A stretch of 64,000 nt of DNA from Larimichthys crocea (GCF_000972845.2 NC_040018.1:8466140-8530139), one strand, 5' to 3'. Counted from the stretch's first letter, positions 8,430-22,560 are shown. Translations and numbers: made by a program. Notes: generated by a model not told the origin, from the letters alone.

Positions 8430-10480
8430 AAGCTCGTCATCGAGGGCGCTGCGTTTTTTTTTTTTGTTTTTTTTATTTTGCACTCCCGAAGAGAAACCTG
8501 AGTGTTTTCTGTTTGTTTTTGCGTCTCACGGCGACATCATTTTATTCTCCTCCCAAATATCTGCGAAAAAAAACAAAAAACTTCTTTCAAGCCGCATCAT
8601 TTTCAAACGTGGAAATATTTCTTTAATTCTTCAGCATACAATATTTGAAAAATATTTCATTTTTCGGCATTTTCTTTTTTGTGCACTCACCTGGCCATAA
8701 AATATTTAGACACATTTTACCTGCTAAGGTGAATTCGGCGAATGTGAATTTTGTGTTTTGTTCAGCACAAAATTTCAACATTTTAATTATGATCTTAATT
8801 AACTGCAGTTAATGAGGTCGCTTCACAGCTAGAGTAGGCGAAGTAAAAATACAAGTCAGTTTCATTTAACACGCGTAAAACCTAGTCAAACTTAGACCTT
8901 AAAACCTTAGACTGTTTTTTTTATTCAGTTCTGTTCTGTTCTTAGCCAGATTAAGGAGATTTCATTTCGCCAGGTCTGCCTTTTTGTTTTCTGTCTAATT
9001 TTGTGTGGCACATCTGGACAGACTTTAGTCTATCTCTGCTCTTTTTTTTTTTTGAAAATTAAACTCTCCTGTCATCTTGGCTCAAAGTGTTGTGAACCCG
9101 GCACGTTCTATTCACTAATGGGGATGTAGACATACAGACCTGACCCAGTACGCCTACCTTAGAGGACTGTGTCTGGTAGAGAGCGACAGAGAGAGAGAGA
9201 GAGACACAGAGAGAGAGAGGCTTTGATTTCTACACATGCCAAACGCATGAATCCAAAACTAAAATGTTTTAGCATAAAAAGAAGAATACTTTTGTGCTCT
9301 GTATAGATTCAGGATTTAGTGAACTGGGTTTAAGTGTGTTTTAACTCGCACTTGACCATGAATATAAAAGTGTGGGAGCTGTTTTAGGAGTCGTATTCTT
9401 TTAAACAATCGATGAGTGAAAGGAAATCACCGGAAAGTCAGCAGACTGAGTGTTAGAACACAATACAGAGACAGTTTTTTTTTGTTGTCAGTGGCACGTT
9501 CAGTCTTTTATTTTCTTCTTTTTTTACCGAGTACAGTTTTACTGCTTCAGAAACACAGTGACGATATTTGATTGAACCCTCAATAATTGTTCTCTTTGAA
9601 ATAAGGTCAGTGTTTCAAAAATTGTACTTCAGATTGTGAAGTCAGTGACGTGCAGGCTGTGTGTGTGTGAGAGACACACACACACACTGCACTGAGAGAA
9701 CGAGAGAGAGAGAGAGAGAGCTAGAGAGAGAGAGAGGTATCACATACACAGGCTCACTGATCATTCATCGCTGGTTTGCGATATAAAAACATTTATATGA
9801 AACTTTCCAAAAAGAGTCAGATAGTGTGATGAATTTAAAGCTTCGCTGTCTTTAAAAAAAAAAATCGAGGACAACTCTGATCTGTGCAACAAAAAGTGCG
9901 TCAATAAGCTCCATAACAGGCAAATCTGTGCGTAATTTCATAACAAAAACCGCTGATAATCACCCATTTACCCATTAACAGTTTGGAAAGTTTGTAGTTT
10001 AGTTCGGTCAAAAGATATCTGGGAGCCTCTCTGAATTACTCGCTCCAAAACATTATTTTAACTTTTAGATTATTATTATTATTTTTTTTTTTTTTAAGTT
10101 AATGCATTGAACCAGAAAGTTATGTTTACGCACGATGCAGAGATGCGTTTTCCTTTTTTTTTCTTTTTTGGTCATGACCATGGTCATGTTTTTAAACTCC
10201 AAGAGCAAATCACCACCATTTAATGAGTGTCCTGCATGTGTCACACACAAAAACTAAACTACAAAATAAAATCCATATATTCAAACAGGCCTATTATTAC
10301 ACAGAGGCCTGTATAGGTGTGTCGCTGCGTTTTCGTCTCCTCGCTGATATTAAAAAAAAACTAAACTGATTGAACTCTCTCGGCCTGGGAACCCCAAGTT
10401 TCACTGCTGATATGAACAAAACGACTTCTTCCTGCTTTCCAAAAACAATATGCATCATACAGCGAAATTTATCTGCAGTG
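8430..10480. other. Proximal upstream DNA, no gene seen
   Basis: AT-rich sequence with short (GA)n runs at 9186-9220 and 9702-9736 and a mixed TG/CA stretch at 9658-9686. A 16-bp perfect palindrome lies at 10173-10188. No exon, RNA gene or transposon is recognised. Confidence 0.6.
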
Positions 10481-10640
10481 ACATATTAGAGTTCCGTGCA
10501 ATTATAGGAGGCGGACTCTACGAAGGCGGACTCAAACAGGAATATTATGACAGCCGCGTGGATGACTCATATTTGAGTGTTTGAGCCAAAGACTCTATTT
10601 AAGGACGTGGGGGGGAATTGGTTTACATGTGATGAAGTGA
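10480..10640. promoter_or_regulatory. Unique block with AP-1 word
   Basis: Non-repetitive sequence about 5 kb upstream of the tshz start, containing a repeated GGCGGACTC word near 10511 and 10525, the AP-1 heptamer TGACTCA near 10563, and CTATTTAAGG near 10595. It looks regulatory, but the evidence is only compositional. Confidence 0.3.
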
Positions 10641-10734
10641 AACATTAACAATTATAATATTGATTACACCAACAACTCAAGAGAAAGAGACAGAGTTACC
10701 AGTGAGAGCACACGTACACACTCCTGCAGGCTTA

Positions 10735-10735
<1 letters not shown>

Positions 10736-10776
<41 letters not shown>

Positions 10777-10838
10777 AACCTGTTTTACGCATAAAGGTCA
10801 GTAATTTATGCCGGTGTTCCCTAAGTATCCCGGGTGGT

Positions 10839-10903
<65 letters not shown>
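10736..10903. repeat. Two long (GT)n microsatellites
   Basis: GT runs at about 10738-10774 and 10841-10903 separated by 66 bases of unique sequence, same orientation. They are among the longest simple repeats in the window. Confidence 0.95.
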
Positions 10904-10904
<1 letters not shown>

Positions 10905-11049
10905 GGGGTGGTAGTAAGGGGGATCGGGACCCTGCCTGTGCCTTCTGCCGCTTCTGTCTTTACGCACAAGTCGGAGCTCCAAACGCCTCTCCACGGACGC
11001 ACGGAATGGCACCGGTTTTTGGCTCTCACACTGAAGTGGAGTGAGTCCA

Positions 11050-12530
11050 AATTCGACCCTGCCGTGTTTATTATAGTAGTTATTCAGTAAAGAGCAGCCA
11101 AGATGAAGCCTAAATTGAATGAAGTTAGAGAAAGACCTCGTCTACGCGCACACACAAGAATATATTTGTGTTTTGGTGACCTGCAAAATATAATTCATCA
11201 CACAGATGTATCATGAGGGGAAAAAAAACATATTTTGGGGTTTCAATCACATATTTTCTTTGCAGAAATACGAATGCGACTTTTTAAAGTTCCAGTGTCA
11301 TGTTCTATTAGCTGCAGGCGCTCTGCCACAGTCCAGACCGGGCTTGAGCAAATTTCTGCCCCCTTTTTTTTTTTTCCAAAAACGCAAATAGACGCTTTCG
11401 GTTCAGTTGAAACACGGTGAAGGTTTAAAGCACAACTACTGTGATTTATCTCTGAGCTGCACCACTCTACACCATCCGTGATTTACTCCTTTTTTCCTCT
11501 TCCCTTTTTTTTTCTACTTCTTCTTCTACGATGATCACGTTGGCGTGGAGAGGCGGCGGGGTGCACCGGCTTCACGGCACACTGGTTTCTAGTAGACTGG
11601 ATAAAGAGCCAGAGGGAGGGACAGTCCGCAAGAGCAGCTTGGAAAAAAAACGCAGCAAAATAAAAAAAAAAGAAAGAAGTAGTATGATCTACTGTATGTG
11701 TCCCAAACCTAAACTGTGGCAGAGCACAACAGAACACTGAATCCCCTTTATCCACTCTCAGCATGAGGGGACATTACAGGACAAAAAGTGGGACAATGAC
11801 TGATAAATATATGAAAGCTGATAAAGTAGGTGACCACATTAACTTGCCTGTAGAGTTTAAATAATAATTCTTTCTGAAACAAATGCCCTGATATCAGATT
11901 TAAAACAATTTCATCCCCCCCAAATCTTTTGAAAATATTTTGCTATAAATCCTGTGAGGGAAAATACAGTTATTAGAAGCAAGTGCCAGAGCTTCACTAC
12001 TAAGAAAACACCACTTGTGTCAAAAGAAATTCTTGTTCTAAGTATGTGTTACTGGGGAAAAAACAACAAATGATCTCTCTATTAATGTGGCCAGACTGAA
12101 ACAAGTCCGCACGCCTCCTTTAAACTCCTCCTTTAGTTTTTAGAAGTTGTTTTCTTTTTCCCCCCTCGCAGAAATCTGCTTTTTGTCACCCTGTTTTCTG
12201 ATTCTCTTCCTCTCAGCCTTTAGGCTGTGCCCGTGGCTGTTTGCCCAAAAACTCTCCTGCCTTTCCCACCTCCAACCTGAGACGGACTGTTTTATTATGT
12301 AGTGTTAAGGCTTCGTCGATATCTGAATGACCTCCAAAACACTCTGCCTTCCCTAACACGGATCGCTGGTGGTGGTATTCGCTAAAAAAGAACAGGCACC
12401 TATTTGCATGGAGAGAGAAAGAGGGGGAAAAAAAAGGAGGCCAGGGTTAGACTCTCCTCAAATAACCTTAAAAGTTACAAACTCCCACCAAAAAACAAGA
12501 CAAGGCATTGACAAGAGAAGCTGAAAAAGA
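11050..12530. other. Upstream DNA, no gene seen
   Basis: Mixed AT-rich sequence with A and T homopolymers. Short open frames here have no recognisable domain. Confidence 0.55.
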
Positions 12531-12540
12531 TTGAGTGGAT

Positions 12541-12578
<38 letters not shown>

Positions 12579-12703
12579 CCCTCCCTTGTGTCCCCCCCTC
12601 ACCCCAGCCTCCTGCCTTGTTGGGTGTGCTGCGGAGCTAGCAGGGTTGAGAGGGCAAGTGCTGACCAGCCCTCTTTCTTTCTCTGTCTGCTGTTACTAGG
12701 TCA

Positions 12704-12747
<44 letters not shown>

Positions 12748-12790
12748 TCACGCACACACACACACACACACATTCATGCACACACACCTC
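12541..12790. repeat. (CT)n and (CA)n microsatellites
   Basis: A CT run at 12541-12576, then CA runs at about 12704-12745 and 12754-12772, with CA remnants to 12788. Confidence 0.9.
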
Positions 12791-12899
12791 TCCTTGCGGT
12801 CAGTGTTGCCACCAGGGAGAGGGGTAATTTAAGCCCTGCTTGATGTAGCCTATTCATCACTGTCCCGTGGTCCGCGCTTCAAAATTAAAGTCTGATCTA

Positions 12900-14470
12900 C
12901 AAAGTTAGAGTGAAATGAGATAAAAAAAATTGTCAGAGGTCACCGAGGGCCACGTCGGACCAGTCCAAACACAGAGTTGCGGCTCAGCCGGGCTGCTTTT
13001 ATTATTGCTCTTTGTATTTTTTTGGGTTTACTGCGTTTGATTTTTTTAGGGGGAAAAGTCGGATGAGTGTTGGGTCAGTGCCAAGAAACGTGAAGGGAGG
13101 GCCAGCAGTCCTGACTGATGCTTCATTAGCATAGCCTGAATCTGCAGCTATAGACTCATGTGTATCCGTGTCACTCTTTAAGTAGTTAACATGACAGTAT
13201 AATGTGACACTTCTGCTAATATTCTGCTTCAAATGTGATAAAAACAGAAAATGCACCCTTAGGTACAAATGAACAACACGATCACATAAAGATCCGCGAT
13301 TGGTCTCAACTATAGTCATAATGATAACAACGTTACAGAATAAAAATAAAAATGCTTTATTGAAAAAGGCCTCACATCCTCGTTGTTTTTGGATAGCACA
13401 GTCTGTGGGTAAAAATAAAAACAATCATTTCAAAATGAGCCAGCTTTTTTTTTTTAGATCGTTTTTTGGATGTTCTTACCTTGTTAAAACTCAATCTGTA
13501 GACAATTATCAAAGTAGTAACCATTCCTTTTGTCACAAACTGGACTTGCACTTTAAATGAAAGCACTAAAATGACCACAAAGAACTGCTGTGATTTCAGC
13601 AAATACGGGAGTGTTTTGTGTTTAACATGGACTTACATGCATTATTTGGTATTTAGGAGAGTTATTGCTGCATAAAAAGTTCTGTCAACACCAATCAGTC
13701 GAAGAGCATGTGGAAATTTGTACTGTTTACAGCTGGGATGTCCGAGACTCAAACAAAGGCAGGTCATCTGAAACATGTCAGCAGTTCAAAATCAGCTTTA
13801 GAAGCAATTTTTATTAAAATTGCAACAAAAAAAGAATCCTGCAGATAAAGCAACCATAAGCATGTTCTTTTGAGCTATGGAAGCTCGTTTCCAGGACAGC
13901 AAACTGAACATGAGGGTTAAAGATGCAGTGAAATTAGCTTCCTTCATACACATTGTTACATGAGGAGGTCGGGGGACGAGGGAGGAATCAGCAAATTGGA
14001 CCGCGACCACGCACATTTTTGCTGATCCCCGCACGCGACCCGTGATATTTCTCCTCTGGCTTTGTACGACTCACGAGCTAACGAGGCCAAAGGGTTGTCT
14101 TGTAGTGCGATCTGATTGGTTGAAACAATGTATATGTCCCTGAATACAGAATGAGACGTGAAAAAACAACGGGAGGAAGATTGTTTGATATCTAAATGCT
14201 GTGAAATGCTTTGTTTAACATCCGAGGACGAAAAAAATCTTTATTAATATCATATAAACACCAATAAAGGTCGCTCTTCGTCTCACTGTATCTTCAATTG
14301 AGGAGCTCTAATCATGTTTTTCATCGTACAATAAGTCACAAAGTGTAAAGCAAACTCACAGACTGATATTTTTAGAAGGAGTAGGTATTTCTGAGGAAAT
14401 GTTTGTGTCTAGTGTCTGATGCAAGTCTGATGAGTTACACTGTTTATCAGCATACAGTGTGACGGCACAC
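12900..14470. other. Upstream DNA, no gene seen
   Basis: AT-rich unique sequence without simple repeats of note. A short GC-rich patch at about 13970-14050 with CGACC/GCACGCG words may be a fragment of an old DNA transposon, but I find no termini. Confidence 0.5.
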
Positions 14471-14534
14471 TGCTGAGTGAGTCACTGCTTCCTCCTTACT
14501 GTGTACATGTGTGTGTTTTGTGTGCATGCGTGCG

Positions 14535-14667
14535 TATGCGTGTGTGTGTGTGTGTGTGTGTGTGTCTGCGGAAACCAGGCTGACAGCTGCAGCTCATTAC
14601 AGGCACTATTACTGATGGGGACTGCTGGGGGAAATTCCTTCTTCCACAGAGCAAACCACCCTGTTTA

Positions 14668-14709
<42 letters not shown>

Positions 14710-15072
14710 CGCGCTTATTCATAAACCAGAGCTGCAACATCTGTAAGTGAAACAAAAATGAAATAGAAACATTTACTAAACATTTACTCCTGAGTGAAAA
14801 ATGAAGAAAAAGGAAGCTATCTTCTATAAAAAGGAGGTGACACATATTACATCCTTCCAGTTGCTGGAGAGTGAAAGACATCCCTCATCTGCGCATGAAG
14901 TATTCTACGTGTAGTACACAGTACGTCGTGTAGGTGTGTGTGGACATAAACACACACACACACACACATACACGTACACACACAGACAGCCACAGGGTGA
15001 GCAGACTTAAGCGGAGATGAGATCACCAGAGCACTCTAAGCCTTGCTATATTGGCAAACAGCAGCGTCTTAC

Positions 15073-15121
<49 letters not shown>

Positions 15122-15122
15122 C
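14535..15122. repeat. Cluster of (TG)n/(CA)n microsatellites
   Basis: TG run at about 14538-14565, CA run at 14670-14705, mixed CA/GT at 14932-14990 and a long CA run at 15076-15122. The TG run and the first CA run are complementary and about 105 bases apart, so they could pair as a long hairpin. Confidence 0.9.
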
Positions 15123-16690
15123 AGCCACAGAGTATACAGTGTCCAGTGACGTTAATGAGAGGGCTGAAAGCCAGAAACACATGTGCTAGAGTCATTAGGG
15201 AAGACTTCATAGCTACACTTCAGGCCACTACACTCCATTACTGTACTTCATTGGTTACACTGCTCGAAAATAGCGGTTTCTCAAAGTCAGGTTCAGGGAC
15301 CACCAGGACTCCTTCGAGAAGCCCAGGGGAGTTCCTCTTTAAATAAAAAAAAAAAAAAAGGAGAGTTACCTGTTTTTCTTTCTCCACTGTATTTGAAGAC
15401 ATGAATACAAGAACACAGGGATCATAACTTTAGTGAGAAAACACAGACACTATTAGTTTTTAATCAATTAGTTATTTTGTTATTATTTATGATGCATTGA
15501 TTCTAGTAGTTTAAGTAGTAGTTGCATTTGTAGTAATAGGTGTAGGTGAGCTCGTTTATTTATGTCTGTTTGTTTCTTTGTGAACTGAAAAGCATCAAAG
15601 AAAGAAGCATTGTGAAAAAAAGCAGAAAGAGAGGAGGCATCTCTGTGCACAGCTATTTGTAGACTGATTTCAAAGTGTGTTAGTACATGGTTCAAAGTAA
15701 TGGATCTGTATTATCAAAAAAGAAAAAAAAGTGATCAGAAATCACTCTTTTTTTATTTATTTTTTTATATTTTGTTATTCAATATTTTTTCTTATTGGAA
15801 ATGAATCCCATTGAAAGTCCACTCAGCCCTGAGTCAATCTTTTTTTTTTCAATGGGGCAAAAATCTAGTTTCATTTTGTTTCTTGTTTTTTAAACAAAAC
15901 CAAGACATGTTCTTAAGACTGCTGCCTTTTTTTTTAAACCCGAAATTCAGCTAGGCTATTGGTTATTACAGTGTCATGGTTATTAATAATGTTGGACTAA
16001 ATCAAAATAAGACATACACGTTTATTACAGTAAAAGATCGTGTGCAGCCGTGTAAGTCAATGATGAGTTTTGAGTAGTTTTTTGGACACCAAGGCACAGA
16101 GAATGACCACACACACCAGATTTATCATTTATGCACAGCAGATTTTACAGTTATAAAGTCATTTTTAAATTGATTTTCAGTAAGCAAATCACAGGTGGAT
16201 GAGAAGATAATTATTACAAAAACATATCCTACATATCCTATATGACAAACTATGTGTCTGTTAATGTTTTCTGGGGCCACATTATATTAAAACATATTAA
16301 AATGATGATTGGTAGACAGTTAACACAGATGTGTCAGAAGCTGACAGATTGTTTGGAACATTTCGTTGTTGGTTCCTGGCAGTACTGTGACGGTGAAAAG
16401 CATCTGTTAGACACCTGTGTTAGAATAATAGAGTTGTGAGTTCAACAAAAAATTCAAAAGTCAAACATAAAATGTATATTTCATTTGATTGATTTGAAAG
16501 CTGTAATAAAGACAAAAGACAAAATCTGAACTAGTGGACACTCTATATAACTGCAACTGTAAGAGTAGGCCATGAAAATCAGGAAATCATTTTGTCCACA
16601 AAGATTTATGATAAGCATATTCTGCCATAACCCAATAATGCCATACTCTGTCTCTATCCTGTCAAGAGCAGAGGAAGAGCGATAGAGAGA
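15123..16690. other. Upstream DNA, no gene seen
   Basis: AT-rich sequence with many A/T homopolymers. No exon or known repeat is recognised. Confidence 0.5.
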
Positions 16691-16790
16691 GATGGTGCAC
16701 TCCATGCTGTGATCTATCTGTTGCATTAATCAGCCTCTTAAATTGGAATGGGCTGCTTTTATTAATTATGTTAAACGTTAGGATGGTAAG
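16690..16790. promoter_or_regulatory. Short enhancer-like block
   Basis: Unique block with GCATTAATCAGCC, CTTAAATTGG and TTATTAATTATG words in about 80 bases; isolated in an otherwise quiet stretch. Confidence 0.3.
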
Positions 16791-16989
16791 GCCTCTCCTA
16801 CCATCCCTCCCTCTTTGTTTTCACACACGTAGGAGGGAAGAGAGAGGGCAGAGAGAGCTTCATTGCCAGCGAATGAGAAGAGAACATGGGATGATGCAAA
16901 AGTGAACGTAGTGAAGGAATGCGTGAGAAAAAAATGAGAAGTGACACAGACGGGCGGTGGAGTCTGTTTGGCATCTCTGACTTTCAAAT

Positions 16990-19900
16990 GTCTACAGGCA
17001 GAATTAGTGGAAAAGTAAATCTGGTGCGGACCTTACACTGATAGCGTAACGGCATTTCATTTGAAAATTCCCATTTTATTTTCACTTGTTTTCTTAAAGC
17101 AAACTTACACCAAACGTCCACAACACACAAGAATTAAATAATTCATCTTTTTTTTTTTATGAGTAAGTAAAGTTCAAAAGTTTAAATTCAAAAAGTCAGT
17201 CATTTATAAACTCTGACTCTGACTGAGCGAAATCTTCAATCCGACATTGTAGAGCAAGTGGATTTATGTTTATGTGAGTGGATCATGTGCATTGTGAATG
17301 AATAAATATTATTTATTTATTTAATGGTTCTCGGTCTAATCAAAGCTATTTTACTTATTCAGATAGAAGTCAGCACAGTTCACGCTAATGGTAATCTGAT
17401 ACTGATGTGCGTACATCTGTCCGGCACGGTTCAGAGAGATCACCCAGGTTCTCGTCTATCCTTAAATTAAAACACAAAATGTTATTTATCCAAAGCTGCC
17501 CTCCTTCTGTCTATTCTACACACGTGATGGAACAAAAAATGTTTTCATTGAAATAAGATTGTAAATGCCGACCATAGACAGCAGAGAATATGCACATTCT
17601 ATAGAAAATACGTCAAAACTACATCAGACAGCAGCGATACACTATACAAACATATGAAGAAGTATAATCTGACAACTTTATTTCCAGTAATCCTTTGCCC
17701 AAGGTGAACAGCTATCACAAATTAAAATAAGGCACTGATGGTAAAAGCTGCGTCTGTACTCAACAACAGCAGAACAAATTCTGTCTAAGAGCTCATTTTG
17801 TAAAAATACATTTCTTTTAACCAGCAGCCATGTTGGAGGTTCAGTAAAACACAGAATGGGGCAATTAGAACCAGAAACCACAGACAATGCACGACCTGGG
17901 GGACAGTCGCAACCTATGCCCATGTGTCTTCTGACCAAGATCACAATAATAGTAACCCGGACGGGTCACAGCAACACATTTTAGTGACAAATCAACCACA
18001 GAACCAAAGAAGATTTTGACTTTGAAGCATCCTCTATCTATCCTGTTACACTGAAACACAAAAACACCAGTCCAGATGTGTTCTAACGTGTGCCAGTGAT
18101 GCTGTGTTTTTAGCAAACTTTGTTTTACTTGTGTAGACATGTGAGTGTCCAACTTGTGTATCAGAGATCTGCATGGCGTGCAAAGATTACAAAACTCCTG
18201 AGCCGTGCACACAACTGACATTCACACCAGCCCCCAGAGTGAAAACTGAGGAGAGGAAGTAGCTTTCTTTCAGCTTTTGGGGGATCTGATGGCGTATCTG
18301 GTCATTACAAATATTGTTGGGGACAAATTTCCATATTTCATATATTGGAGGGGATGTGACCTCTGTCTCCTGCAGTGATTGCATGCTTGCTGATACCAGT
18401 TTTTTAATACTTAGTGCTTTATGAGGTAGACTCACTGATATGAGTTCAAATCTAGGGTTCAGACTAATTGCAGTCACCCAGGCCAGTGGAAAATATCAAA
18501 ATAACAGTAATGATGATAGCGATAATAAATCTGTATTAAAAACCCTGAATAATAAATGAAGTCCTTCAATGAAGTTGGTAGAGGAACTCTTTTATGAAAC
18601 GCAGTTGGTTCCTTTTTCACTGTACCAATCTCACACAAGTTGTAGTTTTGCATATTAAATAAACGACTTAACCAAAGATCCTTTGTAAAACAGAAATGCA
18701 TCTTTTGGCTCATTCAAGAGCCTCTCTTCTGATGAAGAGAACCCTTTTAGAACGGCATTATCATGTGCACCTAGTTTTAACACCAATTAATCCTCACTAT
18801 ATTCATTTTGAAACATTAAAAGAGAACATTTTGCTGCCAGTTGCTTGAAAATCCACTCTGACAGGACTATGCTGTGAAACTAAAACAACTATTTCTTTTG
18901 CTGTAAGTGGTGGTCCTCTGCTCAGACCGGCATCCCAGAGTGCTTATATTAATGTCGAGAAGTTTTTTTGCGTACAGGTGTAGTCCACAAGAATCCATGT
19001 CATTCTGACATGATGTGCTCATAGACTACACAACGCTGATAACTCATAATACTTTGCTTCAGTGCAATGTATGTATTATTCTTTTTACATCTACACCAAA
19101 ACCTACTATCTCGTATATGTGTTGTATCTGGGGACCTAGTGGGGGGTAAATCCAAGTAAACTCTGTTGACGCACCTATTTTCAGATCCTGCATAAATCAA
19201 TGAAGGAAAGGTGGGTAAATTACAGTTTGTACCTGGTTGTATCGGTATTTAAATCAATGGCAAAACTATTTCTTAACACTAACAGGCACTAAAACTATTG
19301 ACTGTAACTATTAACCAAACAGCAGCATTTCTCATCAGACTCTACCAGCACTTCAGGATTCCAACAATATAGTAACAAGGTAGTAAGTACAATTGTCTGG
19401 TACATGAATGAGTTGGGCGGACCCAAAGCCCCAAGCGCTCTCTTCAGTATTTTTCAGCATTGGGGCTGGTTTTGGCAGCAGATTGAGTGCAGTACATGGG
19501 GTTATAGTGAATGATCTGAGCAGTGAGCACATACAGGTATGGTAAGTCCAGATGGGAAAATGTGTCACCATCTGCATCGCCTAAAGCAAGCAAAACTTTG
19601 TCACACCCTTTGTAACCCTGTTTAACACTGTAATGCTTCCATTTTGATCGCTGGCAATTAGTCTAGTGATATATCAAAGTCGAGGAGGTGGGAGAAGATG
19701 AAAGCGTTTCTCAGCGCTGGACTAAGACTGCAAGCATACGGCTATTTCCCACAGGCAGTATGTCCCAGTGAAGACCTGATATGTACTAAAATTTGAAAAA
19801 TAATTGGTACAAAAGATTTTTTTGTTCATTTTTTGTTACCACTAACTTAAATGCCCGAGCATTGCGCCGTCAAAACCAGCCCAAATTGAGCCTTGTTTGT

Positions 19901-20530
19901 TTACCTGGCTGCTTGCCTGAGGTATAGGCTGGGTCCAGGTCTTAGTTTTGAGGTTCCTCTTCAAAGGAAAACTCTGTCATTGGATCTTTCATTAAACAGG
20001 AAAACCATGAATTTGCTCAACCACAGGAAGCACAGCAGGCCAAAGTTTAACTAGTAGGGCGGTAAGCTGCGGCGGTTGTTTACAACTGACAGCTTGAGTT
20101 ATATCAAATTAGCCGTAATTTCCTTTACTGTCAAATCTGAGACCTGGACGCAGCCCATTACATCTAATGCTTACTGTTACCTTGCCAAGCTAATGCAGAG
20201 TATTGGCTACAGTCCATCTCATCCCCCTTTTTTTCTGTTGACCATAGCAAATATGTTCATGACGCACGGAGACAGGTGATTGGCAGATTTAGAGAGAGAA
20301 AACATTTGGAACATTTGAAAATGACCGTACGAGCTTCACACTACCAAACAAGTTGGGTCAGGCAGCGGCTCTCACTGCATTTTAATGTAATGCAAATGCA
20401 CTGTTATAATGCAATGCTGAAAGATGGTTTATGTTTGAGTGGTATTGATGGATAAGTTGAAACATTAACAGCCCCATATTAGCTCCTCTAACTTGCTATA
20501 ATGATATTGCTTCCTATATACAAGCGTAGC
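16990..20530. other. Upstream DNA, no gene seen
   Basis: Long AT-rich stretch with no microsatellite clusters, no convincing exon and no repeat that I recognise. Open frames of 60-120 codons on both strands lack domains and codon signal. Confidence 0.5.
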
Positions 20531-20539
20531 ACTGCGTTG

Positions 20540-22560
20540 CAGAAACACTCAGGAGTTAAATGCCGTATATTGCAGGATGTATATCGAGTGTGTGTGGGAG
20601 CCACTCCACGTTGACAGCTTCTGCGGATACAAATCACGGGCCGATACTCTCGTCGCGTCAACCCGTGCCGAGCCCGGAGCCACTTCAGCTGCACCCGTGT
20701 GTTTATCTTACTGTGACATTTCTCCCCTGCTGTTACACCGGGAGCCTCCCTCCTCCAACCACTTCCACCCCGACGCCACCCTGTGAAAGATACCTGCTAA
20801 ATGGAAAAGAGAGACAGATTAATTTAATGGTGGTAGAGAGCTACAGAGAAAGTGAAGTAGGCCGAGAGAAAATGAGCACACATTTGTCCGCCGTGACAGT
20901 GCTGTGATGCTGTCTCGCTTTGTGAGAGGCCCTGATGTGACACAAGGGACAGCTGATTCTGCATACATATGCTGAGCAGTTCCAGTGTAAGGAAAAAAAA
21001 AAGCTGAGCCTGTATGTGTGTGGTTACCGTGGTGGTCTTTTAAATTTGTGAGGATTAGGTTAGGATGTCAAATTGGTTATGCATCATATGTCATGATCAG
21101 GTTGAGGGTTAAGGTAAGTAAGGGATGCAGACATCAATCACAGGAATCTGTGTTTAGGGTTTGGCGTAAAAAGGGTGAATTTGCATATGCAATAATTTCC
21201 ATATATATATATTAACACAGTAATTTGCACACATTTTTAGGCATGACATTTATTATTCCTTAAAAAACATTCATACAGACTATATCTGCAAAACATGCAC
21301 TGTCAATATATTTAATTTGTTTTCACACTATATTAACGATTAACGTTGTCATGGCTTTCTTTATTCGAATCAAAGAACTTGATTATGGTTTGGGAAAGAA
21401 AGAAAGTGACTTGAAAGACGCGTTGACATATTCAATATTAAACCAAAAACAAACGTACCCAATTGGAAAATGTTGGAAACAGTCCACCAATCTGTTTTTT
21501 TTTTCAAGTGGAAAGTCAAATCAGTTTTCTTCACGTATGGCTCAGAATCACAGATCATAATTTGCCTCAAGGGGCACTTGTTTTAATTTTCATTCACAGT
21601 GTCAAACATTGCTTGGAAACATACAGGTGGGTAAAAAAACTAAAGAAACACAGATGCCAGCACTTCCTCTGCTTCACTGAGCATGAGAGTAATGTGAATC
21701 ATATGTTATGGCTTTTGCAGTCACCTATGGTCGATTTTTTTTTTTTTTTTTTTGGACCATGACCGTCATCTAAACACAAAATGAGAGAAAGAATTCTGTT
21801 CATCCCCCTCAGGGACTTATCTGTGACAAAGGGAGCTGTTCTGGAAGCTCAGTGTGGCCCAAAACCTCATTAAGAGATTTAATGTATTCCTTTAATCTGT
21901 CACCTTTTACCAAAATGTAACTAATTAAATGAGAGGTACATTAAGTATTTGTAAGAGATAGTGGTAATAGGAGTTATACAGTAGTACCTAATAAAGCCCC
22001 CTCTATCCCGCGTGTAATACATCCACAAGACAAACATCTGTCAGCTAAAATAAGCTTTAGCATTATACTGTGAGTGTGCCCCCCCCCCCCAACATAAACT
22101 TACACTGACCTCACGTTGAACCAACATACATATGCTTGTCCACGCCTCTACATGAACAGTGGATGGGATACTGTGTTCAATGGGAGCGCCCTGGGGTGCA
22201 GCAGCCACAGTTCCTCCCTTGCAAACTGGCGGTCAGGTGCCCTTGGGCCCCCCGCAAAAGATGCTGGCTTGACTTGACATCCACGTCTGCTCCACGCCCG
22301 TCTGAATTAGGGCTTCACTGCTGGGCTGACAATCTTTCCTACCTCAGGGGGAGGCCAGTGGAGAGGTCATTATGCTCAGATCACCCCCCCCTCTCTTAAC
22401 GCAGAGAGAGGAGTGCTAGCTTTAGGATATTTAGTGACACCAAGGATTGTTTACCGGCGTGATTTTCTCGGTGTGTCCGCTGCACCTCAAAATGATGGCA
22501 TTCTCGTCAGCGCAAGTTATGAGCGATGCGACGTTAAACAGATGCTGACCAGCAGATCAC
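20540..22560. other. Intergenic DNA with modest GC-rich patches
   Basis: Patches at 20560-20790 and 22140-22400 are GC-richer and non-repetitive, but without frame conservation or splice signals. 21030-21180 contains GGTTAGG/GGGTTAAGG words often seen in decayed fish repeats. A T run lies at 21736-21753. Confidence 0.4.

Larger units (their letters stand above)
5690..8430. promoter_or_regulatory. CpG island spanning tshz exon 1 and upstream
   Basis: CpG density rises sharply over the exon and again at 6660-7450 and 7850-8400, against a CpG-poor background on both sides. The island contains several CCAAT words in the minus orientation (ATTGG on plus near 7193, 7519, 8069, 8077 and 8193), a 28-T run, two (GGA)n tracts and a (CG)n stretch. 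Developmental transcription-factor genes often have such long islands, commonly Polycomb targets. Divergent transcription from this island on the plus strand is plausible; see the donor at 7558. Confidence 0.6.

Noticed and set aside
10664..11050. 128-codon minus frame with long HTHTHT stretches
   Set aside because: It is a translation of two CA/GT microsatellites. No gene signal.
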